Assembly (NCBI RefSeq): GCF_022014595.1
Contig: NZ_CP091740.1
Span: 1,426,001 to 1,490,000, forward strand
DNA from: Solitalea lacus
Lineage (GTDB): Bacteria; Bacteroidota; Bacteroidia; Sphingobacteriales; Sphingobacteriaceae
DNA length: 64,000 bases
Direction of reading: 5' to 3'
Made by a program: the position numbers and the translations under genes. Positions 9,267-16,736 of this stretch are shown here, in pieces (the first letter of the stretch is position 1; every line of letters starts with the position of its first letter). A model generated the notes under the pieces. The model worked only from the letters and a program-made list of their open reading frames with translations, had not been told where the DNA came from and searched no databases.

Positions 9267-9293
9267 GAAAGCAGTCGAGTAACGACTGCTTTC
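9267..9293. repeat. Perfect 11-bp hairpin downstream of the acyltransferase gene
   Basis: GAAAGCAGTCG (9267-9277) pairs with CGACTGCTTTC (9283-9293) around AGTAA. It lies 38 bases past the acyltransferase stop codon; the T tail is weak on both strands. Probably a terminator or 3' end stabiliser for that gene. Confidence 0.55.
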
Positions 9294-9330
9294 TTAAATC
9301 TTGTTTTATTTCTAAAATCTCACATATCCT

Positions 9331-11085
9331 CTAAACACCCTGTGATAGTTTATCCATTTTATCTTCAGGAATATCTTTCAGATTTAATACCAAAAAACCA
9401 TCCAATGAATTTTCAAACTTCGGATCAATATTGAAACAGATAATTTTAGCATTCAATTGAATGTATTGCCGTAATAAAACCGGCATTTTACTGTTGCTAA
9501 TCTCAATTTCAGAAATTAGTGCGTCTAATGATTTTAGCGAGTTGAATTGCTCAATTAATAAATCTGTATCAACATTAGTGTGCGTTACTTTAAACTTGGT
9601 TTTAGGAGTAACGTGTTTCGCTAATTCGTGATCATAAAAGTTTTTGGTAATGAAATCAATAATTAGCGACTGTGATAGGTTTGAGAAATTATTGCTAATA
9701 CTTACCGGTCCGATTAGGTATTTAAACTCGGGATGCTTGAGAACATAAGCACTGATGCCTTTCCATAGTAAAAATAATGGCAGTGGTTTTTGTTGGTATT
9801 CTTTAACAATAAACGAGCGTCCTAATTCCAATGAGTGCTTCAGCACGTTGTTCATCTGATCTTTGATGTTAAACAACGTGTTAATGTAAAAGCCTTTCTT
9901 GCCGTATGCGTAAAAAATGTCACTACCGCGACCAATACGATAAGCCCCTACAATTTTATAGGCTTCTTTATCCCAAATAAATAAATGACGATAATATAAG
10001 TCAAATTCATCAAGGTCAATTTTCTTATTCGTTCCTTCGCCTACTTCGCGGAAAGTGATTTCTCGTAAACGGCCAATTTCACGGATAATGTTAGGGATGC
10101 TCTGGGTTTTAGCAATATATACTTCATAATTTTTTTCGGTATACACTAACGCCTCTTCCCGAATCTGAGCAACATCCTGCATTAAAAGTTGTTGCGAAGT
10201 TGCCTCTACAACTTCTTCAGGTTTGCTTAATACTTTAAAAATATCCTTTACAAAGAAACGGCTTACATCTGTATCAAAACCCGAGCTTAAGGCATACGTA
10301 CGGGCTCTAAGGTATTTTAAAGCTTTTTCAGGGTTTGAAAACCGATTGTACTCAGCCGGCATTATTGGTTTGCCAATACGCAGTTTTATGGTGTTTCCCT
10401 TTTTGTTGAATAATTCAGACGGGAGTTTTGCTGTGCGTAATGAAGGATGTATTAGGCCTAAAAGATGAAACAGTATCCCATTATTACCGTGAAAGTAAAT
10501 AGGAACTACCGGTAGCTGAGCTTTTGTAATTAGTTTGCCTACAATTGGAGACCATTTTTTGTCAGTAACAGTTTGAGCTTCGGCATTGTAAGTAGAAACC
10601 TCTCCTGCCGGAAAAATACCTACCGGAACCCCTTTTTGTAACTGTTCCATTGTTAGTTTCATGCCTGCCAGGCTTGAAACGCTCTTAACATTTTCAAAAG
10701 GGTTAACGCCAATAAAATAATCAGAAATATTGGTGATTTTTTTTAACAGGAAATTGGCCATTACTTTTGCTTCCGGCCTAACACTGCAAAGTAATTTTAC
10801 TAAAATCAAGCCTTCAACACCACCATAAGGATGGTTGGCAATCGCTACAAACCCACCACTTTTCGGAATGTTTTTTAAATCGTCCTCGTCAAATTCAACA
10901 GTTATTCCTGTATCTTCTAAAACGCCATCTATAAAATCAAGGCCTTGTTTATCATAGTTATCGGCAAAAACCCTGTTTATTTTGTTAATCTTGGTCAGCT
11001 CCATCAAAAGTTCAGCAAGGCCCGGCATTTTCAACTTATCCAGCTTTGTTGCCTTTGCAAACTCATTTTTCGTGATTAACTTCAT
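9331..11085 (-). CDS. Two-domain acyltransferase (PlsC-like plus GNAT-like), OlsF/Gls type
   Basis: A 584-residue cytoplasmic or membrane-associated protein. The N-terminal half has the lysophospholipid acyltransferase pattern: NHPYGGVEG (H85, a variant of HX4D with one extra residue) and FPAGEVS (158-164, equivalent to FPEGTRS). The C-terminal half (about 330-530) resembles the hemolysin/OlsB-like N-acyltransferase, with REITFREVGEG and a WDKEAYKIVGAYRIGRG block. This domain order matches OlsF, a bifunctional maker of ornithine lipids, and related makers of amino-acid lipids in Bacteroidota. The product here is probably an ornithine- or glycine-type lipid; which amino acid is acylated cannot be read from sequence. 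Confidence 0.8.
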   Translation of the reverse strand: MKLITKNEFAKATKLDKLKMPGLAELLMELTKINKINRVFADNYDKQGLDFIDGVLEDTGITVEFDEDDLKNIPKSGGFVAIANHPYGGVEGLILVKLLCSVRPEAKVMANFLLKKITNISDYFIGVNPFENVKSVSSLAGMKLTMEQLQKGVPVGIFPAGEVSTYNAEAQTVTDKKWSPIVGKLITKAQLPVVPIYFHGNNGILFHLLGLIHPSLRTAKLPSELFNKKGNTIKLRIGKPIMPAEYNRFSNPEKALKYLRARTYALSSGFDTDVSRFFVKDIFKVLSKPEEVVEATSQQLLMQDVAQIREEALVYTEKNYEVYIAKTQSIPNIIREIGRLREITFREVGEGTNKKIDLDEFDLYYRHLFIWDKEAYKIVGAYRIGRGSDIFYAYGKKGFYINTLFNIKDQMNNVLKHSLELGRSFIVKEYQQKPLPLFLLWKGISAYVLKHPEFKYLIGPVSISNNFSNLSQSLIIDFITKNFYDHELAKHVTPKTKFKVTHTNVDTDLLIEQFNSLKSLDALISEIEISNSKMPVLLRQYIQLNAKIICFNIDPKFENSLDGFLVLNLKDIPEDKMDKLSQGV

Positions 11086-11679
11086 TTGTTCAGTCTAAGG
11101 TTTGTCAATTTGCAAAAATAAGATTTTGTGTTGTTAATTATGGAGAGCGGTTAAATATACTTATTTGTGACATTCTGCAAGTTTGATTTTTGTGAATTAT
11201 AATTTAATTTTTCACTATGAAAATCATCTACAATCTTTTGCTGTCTTTTTAAAAATGGGGTAAAATGGGCTATTGGTTTTAATAATTATTTGTTCAGTGT
11301 TTTTAACTCTAACGTATTTCATGAATGATTTATTAGATGAACCCGCTATTGATTTTTCAGTGTTCAAGAAAGAAATTGATGCGTTTGAACCTATTAAAAG
11401 ACCTTAACAGGGATTCATACTAAGTTAAGCTATGAAGAATCGAGCAGGAGGGAGTGAATTAAAACGATTTGGTCGTAAAACAAATTAATGCGTTTCTTTA
11501 TTATCGTAAGCAGATGGGGCTTGAGGATTTGAGCTTAGTACGAATGCTCGATAAAATCACTTTAATAAAAATCACTCCTTACCCTTCTGTCAGATAAATT
11601 GCATTTTGTAACTTTCGCAATCAATGTACTACTTGAAATTTAGGGTGTCCAAAACTAAATCTTTATAAAAACCAAAATC
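11086..11679. other. 594-base region with decayed coding fragments
   Basis: AT-rich region between divergent genes. It holds a 28-codon frame at 11321-11407 (starting MNDLLDEPAIDF) and, after it, a start-less 40-odd-codon frame ending at the TAA before 11600 (containing INAFLYYRKQMGLEDLS). Both read like protein but match no family I know; they may be pieces of one dead gene. A near-consensus TAACTTTC at 11609-11616 could be the apt -7 element. Confidence 0.45.
11321..11597 (+). pseudogene. Possible remnant of a small gene
   Basis: Two protein-like fragments in the same orientation: residues starting MNDLLDEPAIDFSVFKKEID up to the stop at 11405-11407, then a second frame from about 11469 reading DLVVKQINAFLYYRKQ onwards to a stop. 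No start codon exists for the second piece. The parent family is not recognised, and the fragments may be unrelated chance frames. Confidence 0.3.
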
Positions 11680-12213
11680 ATGACAATTGAACAACGTATC
11701 AAAGCATTAATCAGAGATGTAAAAGATTTTCCAAAACCGGGTATTGTTTTTAAAGACATAACTCCTGTTTTAAAAGATCCTGTGCTATGCAATGCTATCG
11801 TTGATGAATACGTTAAGCTTTTAAATGGAATTAAAATTGATGAAGTTGTAGCAATTGAAAGTCGTGGTTTTTTATTTGGCATGATGATAGCGCATAAGTT
11901 ACATGTGCCGTTTGTGCCAATTAGAAAGAAAGGTAAGTTGCCATACAATACCATTGAGCAATCTTACAATTTGGAATACGGTGAAGCTGTTTTAGAAGTA
12001 CATGCTGATGCAATTGATGCAGGCAAGACAGTACTAATTCATGATGATTTATTGGCTACAGGTGGAACCATTGATGCTGCAGCTAAATTGGTAGAAAAAC
12101 TGGGTGCTAAGGTAGGAGCTATTTCCTTTTTAGTTGAACTGGATTTTCTGAAGGGAAGGGAACGATTGGTGCCACATTCAAGTAAGATTATTTCTCTTGT
12201 GAATTATCAATAA
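11680..12213 (+). CDS. apt: Adenine phosphoribosyltransferase
   Basis: Converts adenine and PRPP to AMP in purine salvage, in the cytoplasm. The 177-residue length is normal for the family. Recognisable features are the N-terminal FPKPGIVFKDITPV (residues 17-30), AIESRGFLFG (58-67), the KKGKLPY loop (83-89) and the PRPP-binding motif VLIHDDLLATGGT (118-130). An acyl-CoA dehydrogenase gene follows after 18 bases and is probably co-transcribed, although the two functions are unrelated. Confidence 0.97.
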   Translation: MTIEQRIKALIRDVKDFPKPGIVFKDITPVLKDPVLCNAIVDEYVKLLNGIKIDEVVAIESRGFLFGMMIAHKLHVPFVPIRKKGKLPYNTIEQSYNLEYGEAVLEVHADAIDAGKTVLIHDDLLATGGTIDAAAKLVEKLGAKVGAISFLVELDFLKGRERLVPHSSKIISLVNYQ

Positions 12214-12231
12214 CCTTTTATAAATAACCTT

Positions 12232-13401
12232 ATGATGACCAATTTAATTTTTGATTCAACCATGAATTCTCCTTCCGAAAACCTGCGGATGGTGCATGAA
12301 ATGGCCCGTGATTTTGCTGAAAAGTACATTCGTCCACATGTTATGGAATGGGATGAAAGCCAATATTTTCCAATTGAGGTTTTTAAAAAACTTGGAGAAT
12401 TGGGGATGATGGGTGTTTTGGTTCCTGAGCAGTATGGAGGTGCTGGTTTTGGCTATTTTGAGTATGTGGCCATCATTGAAGAAATTGCTAAAGTTTGCGG
12501 ATCCATCGGTCTTTCTGTGGCTGCACATAATTCATTATGTACGGGACATATTTTACAATTCGGTAATGAAGAGCAAAAACAACGGTGGCTGCCTAAGCTT
12601 GCAACGGCCGAATGGATTGGCGCTTGGGGCTTAACGGAAGCTAATACTGGTTCTGATGCATTGCGAATGCATACCACAGCTGTTAAGGATGGGGACTACT
12701 ATATAATCAACGGTAGTAAAAACTGGATTACTCATGGCAAATCGAGCAGTGTTGCGGTAGTAATGGTTCGTACAGGTGAACAGGGTGATTCAAATGGGGT
12801 TTCAGCTTTTGTCATAGAAAAAGGAACTGAGGGTTTTTCGCATGGTAAAAAAGAAAATAAGTTGGGCATGCGTGCTTCAGAAACAACGGAATTGATTTTG
12901 GATAACGTACGTGTTCATAAAGATAACCTGCTTGGTTCTGAAGGAGACGGTTTTAAGCAAGCAATGAAGGTACTGGATGGCGGACGAATTTCGATTGCAG
13001 CATTATCTTTAGGAATAGCTAAAGGTGCTTTTGAGGCTGCAAAAGAATACTCAAAACAACGCCGGCAGTTTGGGAAGCCCATTTGTGACTTTCAAGCTAT
13101 AGCTTTTAAGCTGGCTGATATGGCAACTGAAATTGAGGCAGCTGAATTACTGATTCATCAAGCAGCTGATTTAAAGAATAGGGGCGAGAAGGTAACTAAA
13201 CAATCTGCAATAGCAAAGTACTATGCATCTGAAGTAGCAGTAAAAACTGCCAATGAAGCAGTTCAGATTTTTGGTGGCTACGGTTATACTAAAGATTTTC
13301 CTGCTGAAAAATTCTATCGCGACGCGAAGTTGTGTACGATAGGCGAGGGGACTTCTGAAATTCAGAAAATAGTAATAGCCAGAGAAATTTTGAAAGACTA
13401 G
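12232..13401 (+). CDS. Acyl-CoA dehydrogenase
   Basis: FAD-dependent dehydrogenase of 389 residues, inserting the alpha-beta double bond in acyl-CoA. It carries the family signatures GAWGLTEANTGSD (about residue 130) and the C-terminal IFGGYGYTKDFPAEKFYRD block. The catalytic base is expected at E372 in IGEGTSEIQ, the position used by short- and medium-chain enzymes. Two ATGs lie in tandem at 12232 and 12235, and a third at 12262 (MNSPSEN) is possible; alignment with relatives would decide. Chain-length preference cannot be read. Ends at a strong terminator. Confidence 0.93.
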   Translation: MMTNLIFDSTMNSPSENLRMVHEMARDFAEKYIRPHVMEWDESQYFPIEVFKKLGELGMMGVLVPEQYGGAGFGYFEYVAIIEEIAKVCGSIGLSVAAHNSLCTGHILQFGNEEQKQRWLPKLATAEWIGAWGLTEANTGSDALRMHTTAVKDGDYYIINGSKNWITHGKSSSVAVVMVRTGEQGDSNGVSAFVIEKGTEGFSHGKKENKLGMRASETTELILDNVRVHKDNLLGSEGDGFKQAMKVLDGGRISIAALSLGIAKGAFEAAKEYSKQRRQFGKPICDFQAIAFKLADMATEIEAAELLIHQAADLKNRGEKVTKQSAIAKYYASEVAVKTANEAVQIFGGYGYTKDFPAEKFYRDAKLCTIGEGTSEIQKIVIAREILKD

Positions 13402-13422
13402 TAATTTCACTTTGAAAATAGG

Positions 13423-13447
13423 GCCGGACTGAATAGTCCGGCTTTTT
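13423..13447 (+). terminator. Intrinsic terminator after acyl-CoA dehydrogenase
   Basis: GCCGGACT pairs with AGTCCGGC around GAAT, then TTTTT. Confidence 0.92.
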
Positions 13448-13478
13448 AGTTTATTTTAGGCCTACTAATCTAAAACTA

Positions 13479-14195
13479 ATGAAGAAACTGCTTACGTTTT
13501 TATTCTTTTTATCAGTGGCATCAACCATTGTGGGTAATTACTACCAATTACCTGAGTTACGCTTTTTGGCTAAACCTTTAATTATGGTATTTCTAGCCTG
13601 GTTATTTTCGATGTCTGTAAATAATCTTACTCAATCAAAAAAAATATGGGTTTTGTTGGCATTTATGTTTTCATGGGTGGGTGATATAGCTCTTATGTTT
13701 GCAGATGATACAACAAAGGCACCTGGCTTTTATTTTTTCATTGCCGGATTGGTTAGTTTTTTAACAGCTCATGTATGTTATATTGTTGTGTTCAGGAAGA
13801 TTGCTGCGCAGTTTGGTTCAAGTGGCTTTAATACTCTCAAATTGATGTTGGCAACTCCTGTAGCTCTTGTTGTAGGTATTTTGATTTTTAAAATTTTGCC
13901 ATCTTTAGGTTCAATGACTATTCCTGTTGTGGTATATGCCATAATTATTTCAACAATGGCAATGGCGGCTATTGCTTTGTATGGAGTATTGACAAAGCAA
14001 AGCTTTATAGCAATTTACTTTGGAGCAATATTGTTTTTAGTTTCTGATACAACGTTAGCTGTGAATCAATTTGTGTCATCAAGTCCGCTTCTTGGTATAG
14101 TTGTAATGTTAACTTATGGCTCGGCACAGTATTACATTATGCAGGGGGTAGTAAGTTTAAACAGCAGGCCAAAGGCTGTTGAGAAAGTAATTTAA
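13479..14195 (+). CDS. YhhN family membrane protein (lysoplasmalogenase-like)
   Basis: A 238-residue protein with about eight hydrophobic segments. It shows the YhhN/TMEM86 family pattern: LAKPLIM (residues about 30-36), the acidic FSWVGDIALMF block near 62-73, FLTAHVCYIVVF (about 93-104), SDTTLAVNQF near 188-197, and the final TYGSAQYYI. Animal TMEM86B hydrolyses the vinyl-ether bond of lysoplasmalogens; the bacterial role is less settled. It precedes rpsU with its own stop 69 bases before the rpsU start and shares no obvious function with it. Confidence 0.85.
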   Translation: MKKLLTFLFFLSVASTIVGNYYQLPELRFLAKPLIMVFLAWLFSMSVNNLTQSKKIWVLLAFMFSWVGDIALMFADDTTKAPGFYFFIAGLVSFLTAHVCYIVVFRKIAAQFGSSGFNTLKLMLATPVALVVGILIFKILPSLGSMTIPVVVYAIIISTMAMAAIALYGVLTKQSFIAIYFGAILFLVSDTTLAVNQFVSSSPLLGIVVMLTYGSAQYYIMQGVVSLNSRPKAVEKVI

Positions 14196-14201
14196 AAATT
14201 G

Positions 14202-14232
14202 TTTGATAATCAGCTTATTTGTTTTAACTTTG
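14202..14232 (+). promoter_or_regulatory. Consensus Bacteroidota promoter of rpsU
   Basis: TTTG (14202-14205), exactly 19 bases, then TAACTTTG (14225-14232), a full match to the group consensus. Transcription would start near 14239, giving a leader of about 25 bases that holds the Shine-Dalgarno sequence. Confidence 0.85.
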
Positions 14233-14243
14233 TCGTCCCACTG

Positions 14244-14252
14244 AAAGGAGGT
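14244..14252 (+). promoter_or_regulatory. Strong Shine-Dalgarno sequence of rpsU
   Basis: AAAGGAGGT, nearly fully complementary to the 16S 3' end, 12 bases before the start codon measured from GGAGG. Such sequences are rare in this phylum because bS21, bS18 and bS6 hide the anti-Shine-Dalgarno. In Flavobacterium this arrangement has been tied to autoregulation of bS21. Confidence 0.85.
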
Positions 14253-14263
14253 ATATCAAGGGT

Positions 14264-14455
14264 ATGATTATCATTAACGTAAAAGAAAACGAAGCAATTG
14301 ATAAGGCGCTTAAGCGTTTTAAAAAGAAATTTGAGAAGACTGGTGTATTACGCGAACTTAGAAGCCGCCAAGCCTTTGAAAAGCATTCTGTAGCACGTCG
14401 TAACGTTGTTAAGAAAGCTATTTACAAGCAATCACTACAGCAAGAGAATCTGTAA
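14264..14455 (+). CDS. rpsU: 30S ribosomal protein bS21
   Basis: Small basic ribosomal protein of the 30S platform, 63 residues, with the family core VKENEAIDKALKRFKKKFEK and EKHSVARRNVVKKA. In Bacteroidota bS21, together with bS18 and bS6, covers the 16S 3' tail. The gene has a full-consensus promoter, a very strong Shine-Dalgarno sequence and its own perfect terminator, so it forms a monocistronic, probably autoregulated unit. It heads the conserved rpsU, Xer recombinase, hpf order seen in this phylum. Confidence 0.98.
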   Translation: MIIINVKENEAIDKALKRFKKKFEKTGVLRELRSRQAFEKHSVARRNVVKKAIYKQSLQQENL

Positions 14456-14477
14456 TTCTTTTTGCAATTACATAACA

Positions 14478-14517
14478 ATGGTCGTATATTCATCTGTAAT
14501 ATACGACCATTTTTTTT
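14478..14517 (+). terminator. Perfect terminator between rpsU and xerC
   Basis: ATGGTCGTATATT (14478-14490) pairs over 13 bp with AATATACGACCAT (14498-14510), then a seven-T run (14511-14517) that ends one base before the xerC start codon. Confidence 0.93.
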
Positions 14518-14518
14518 G

Positions 14519-15400
14519 ATGCATTTAGAGTCATTCTTTCAATATCTTGAGTTTGAAAAACGTTATTCTGCACACACGTTAATATCCTACCGAAATGATA
14601 TGAGTATGTTTTGTGCTTTTCTTACCCAATTTGATATTGCTTCGCCGCAACATATTACTCATTCTATTATAAGAAACTGGTTAGTTGAGTTGTTTGAAGA
14701 TCAAAATTCAGCAGCAACCATTAATAGAAAGTTGTCAACGTTACGAACATACTTTCGTTTTCTACATAAAGAGAGTATTATCCTAACAAATCCTGTACAT
14801 AAAGTTCAACCACCTAAAAAAGAAAAACGATTACCAGTTGTAGTTGAGCAAATAGCCATTGAGCATTTATTGAATAATATTGACTTTGGGGAAGGCTTTG
14901 AAGGTGCTCGTGATAAGCTGATTGTTGAAATGTTTTATCAAACAGGAATACGCTTATCAGAGTTAATTAATTTGAAAGAAAAAGACATTAATTTTTTTGA
15001 CCTCACAGTTAAGGTGTTAGGAAAACGAAACAAAGAACGCCTTATTCCAATTACAAAAGCATTTGGAAGTTTAATTTCAGATTACGTAATTGTTAAAAAA
15101 ACAGCAGGGATGAATAACAATGAAGGATATTTGTTCGTTACCAATAAAGGAGAATGTCTATATCCTAAGTTTGTTTACAACTTAATTAACAACAGCCTAA
15201 GCAAAGTAGCAACAATAGAGAAAAAAAGTCCGCATATTCTGCGACATTCATTTGCAACCCATTTATTAAACAAAGGAGCCAATTTAAACGCAATTAAAGA
15301 ACTTTTAGGCCATGCAAGTCTGGCCGCAACGCAGGTATATACACATAATACCACTGAACGATTAAAATCTATTTATAAACAAGCCCATCCCAGGGCCTAA
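14519..15400 (+). CDS. xerC: Tyrosine recombinase, XerC/XerD family
   Basis: Site-specific recombinase of 293 residues from this start, probably resolving chromosome dimers. The N-terminal SAM-like DNA-binding domain begins at once (FFQYLEFEKRYSAHTL), and the catalytic domain carries R145 (TGIRLSEL), K169 (LGKRNKER), H239 and R242 (HILRHSFATH), H265 (LGHAS) and nucleophile Y274 (QVYTHN). An upstream in-frame extension to 14462 is rejected because it runs through the rpsU terminator. The start codon lies one base after the T run, so translation needs read-through of that terminator or an unusual leader. Located 18 bases before hpf. XerC versus XerD cannot be settled from one gene. Confidence 0.93.
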   Translation: MHLESFFQYLEFEKRYSAHTLISYRNDMSMFCAFLTQFDIASPQHITHSIIRNWLVELFEDQNSAATINRKLSTLRTYFRFLHKESIILTNPVHKVQPPKKEKRLPVVVEQIAIEHLLNNIDFGEGFEGARDKLIVEMFYQTGIRLSELINLKEKDINFFDLTVKVLGKRNKERLIPITKAFGSLISDYVIVKKTAGMNNNEGYLFVTNKGECLYPKFVYNLINNSLSKVATIEKKSPHILRHSFATHLLNKGANLNAIKELLGHASLAATQVYTHNTTERLKSIYKQAHPRA

Positions 15401-15409
15401 CAAAAAAAA

Positions 15410-15414
15410 GGAGG
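15410..15414 (+). promoter_or_regulatory. Strong Shine-Dalgarno sequence of hpf
   Basis: GGAGG within AAAAGGAGGATTTATG, four bases before the start codon. Unusual for the phylum; compare rpsU and nusG. Confidence 0.75.
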
Positions 15415-15418
15415 ATTT

Positions 15419-15760
15419 ATGAAAATTCGTGTGCAATCCATTCGTTTCACTGCCGACATCAAATTAATTGACTTTATTCAACGCAAATTGGATAAACTCG
15501 ATTCGTTTTTTGATCATGTGATAGACGGAGATGTTTTTCTGAGGCTTGATAAGGCTGAAGATGATGCGAACAAGATTGTAGAGATTAAAATTAATATTCC
15601 TGGGAAAGATCTATTTGTTAAAGAACAGCGACAAACATTTGAAGAAGCAACAGACATTGCGGTAGAATCATTGGCAAAACAATTAAAAAAACATAAAGAA
15701 AAACTAAAAACACATTCGGGGAAGGCAGATTCTCCGGTAGAATTAGAGCCTGAATTTTAA
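15419..15760 (+). CDS. hpf: Ribosome hibernation promoting factor (HPF/RaiA family)
   Basis: A 113-residue protein of the short HPF class, which binds the 30S decoding region and silences ribosomes in slow growth. The family pattern is visible: MKIRVQSIRFTADIKLIDFI at the start, a central beta strand pair (VFLRLDKAED, KIVEIKINIPG), and the basic C-terminal helix AIDVA-like DIAVESLAKQLKKHKEK. It follows the recombinase gene by 18 bases and ends at its own terminator. A strong Shine-Dalgarno precedes it, so its translation may respond to the state of the ribosomal anti-Shine-Dalgarno; that link is inference. Confidence 0.95.
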   Translation: MKIRVQSIRFTADIKLIDFIQRKLDKLDSFFDHVIDGDVFLRLDKAEDDANKIVEIKINIPGKDLFVKEQRQTFEEATDIAVESLAKQLKKHKEKLKTHSGKADSPVELEPEF

Positions 15761-15783
15761 TTTTGGGTTACAAAATGAAATAA

Positions 15784-15821
15784 AAAGAGGTCGGTAACCT
15801 TAGTTGCCGACCTTCTTTTTT
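15784..15821 (+). terminator. Terminator after hpf
   Basis: GGTCGGTAAC pairs with GTTGCCGACC around CTTA, followed by TTCTTTTTT. Confidence 0.92.
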
Positions 15822-15961
15822 GAAGTTTTTTAGATTTTAAACTTTGTCTATTTGGGGCAAAAGTGAGCGGATTGATCAACACTCAAAAAGTTCCGTGCAT
15901 TTTTTTCTCCCTGACTATCAAATGCAAACGAAATTTGATTGAAAAAAAGATGAAAATATTC

Positions 15962-15990
15962 TTGCTATTTAGGTTAAAGTATTACTTTTG
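15962..15990 (+). promoter_or_regulatory. Upstream promoter of the tRNA-tuf operon
   Basis: TTG (15962-15964), 18 bases, then TACTTTTG (15983-15990), a full match to TAnnTTTG. Confidence 0.7.
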
Positions 15991-16096
15991 CAGCCGCTTC
16001 GGCAATGTTCTTTGAAGGTACAAAAAGTAGATTATAAGGTGTTTTAACGCCGATTTTTATGGTCTGCACTCAAACAAAAAATATTTTAAAATAAAT

Positions 16097-16126
16097 TTTG
16101 ATAGAGAATAAAAATTTGTACATTTG
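16097..16126 (+). promoter_or_regulatory. Proximal promoter of the tRNA-tuf operon
   Basis: TTTG (16097-16100), 18 bases, then TACATTTG (16119-16126), a full consensus match 71 bases before the first tRNA. Confidence 0.8.
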
Positions 16127-16197
16127 CAATCCCTTAACAAAACAGAAAGTGAAAGGGAAAAGAAAAAGAGAAAAGTTCTTTAAAATAATAAAATAAA

Positions 16198-16270
<73 letters not shown>

Positions 16271-16296
16271 CAATAGACGGTGAAAACTGTCGGTCT

Positions 16297-16377
16297 GGGG
16301 AGGTTCCAGAGCGGTCAAATGGGACGGACTGTAAATCCGTTGCTTCGGCTTCGAAGGTTCGAATCCTTCCCTCCCCA
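16297..16377 (+). tRNA. tRNA-Tyr (anticodon GTA)
   Basis: Acceptor GGGGAGG/CCTCCCC, anticodon stem ACGGA/TCCGT with loop CTGTAAA, a long class II variable arm (TTGCTTCGGCTTC region), T arm GAAGG/CCTTC and discriminator A. 81 bases. Confidence 0.97.
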
Positions 16378-16447
16378 CACTAACAATGTTAAATGGTTGA
16401 TTTTAGAAAACAAGGTTGACCATTTAATTTCTAAAAACAAATTACAA

Positions 16448-16520
16448 GCGGGAGTAGCTCAGTTGGTAGAGCGACAGCCTTCCAAGCTGTAGGTCGCGGG
16501 TTCGAGCCTCGTCTCCCGCT
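16448..16520 (+). tRNA. tRNA-Gly (anticodon TCC)
   Basis: Acceptor GCGGGAG/CTCCCGC, anticodon stem ACAGC/GCTGT with loop CTTCCAA, T loop TTCGAGC. The next three bases are CCA, so the 3' end may be encoded, unlike the other tRNAs here. Confidence 0.97.
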
Positions 16521-16606
16521 CCATTGTAATCCAGAGAGTTAACAGTTAGACGTTCTTTGTGTAAAGAAAGATACTCCTAGCGGTTAACCTTTGATTGTTA
16601 GATGAA

Positions 16607-16678
16607 GCCTTTGTAGCTCAGGGGTAGAGTACATCCTTGGTAAGGATGAGGTCATGGGTTCAAATCCCATCAAAGGCT
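16607..16678 (+). tRNA. tRNA-Thr (anticodon GGT)
   Basis: Acceptor GCCTTTG/CAAAGGC, anticodon stem CATCC/GGATG with loop TTGGTAA, T loop TTCAAAT. 72 bases; CCA not encoded. Lies 58 bases before tuf and is probably co-transcribed with it. Confidence 0.97.
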
Positions 16679-16736
16679 CAGAATTAGTTCAGCTAATTTT
16701 TAATCAATTTATAAAACTACATTAAGTAAAAATAAA

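Larger units (their letters stand above)
15822..16197. other. Promoter and leader region of the tRNA-tuf operon
   Basis: No gene. It contains two consensus promoters (15962-15990 and 16097-16126) and two copies of a GTTCTTT(G/A)AA motif (16007-16016 and 16175-16184) resembling the boxA antitermination element of stable-RNA operons. Confidence 0.65.

Noticed and set aside
14462-14518. N-terminal extension of the recombinase frame
   Set aside because: It runs through the perfect rpsU terminator and is not part of the family's N terminus.
16280-16492. 70-codon frame across the tRNA cluster
   Set aside because: It is made of tRNA-Tyr and tRNA-Gly sequence; the tRNAs explain the region.
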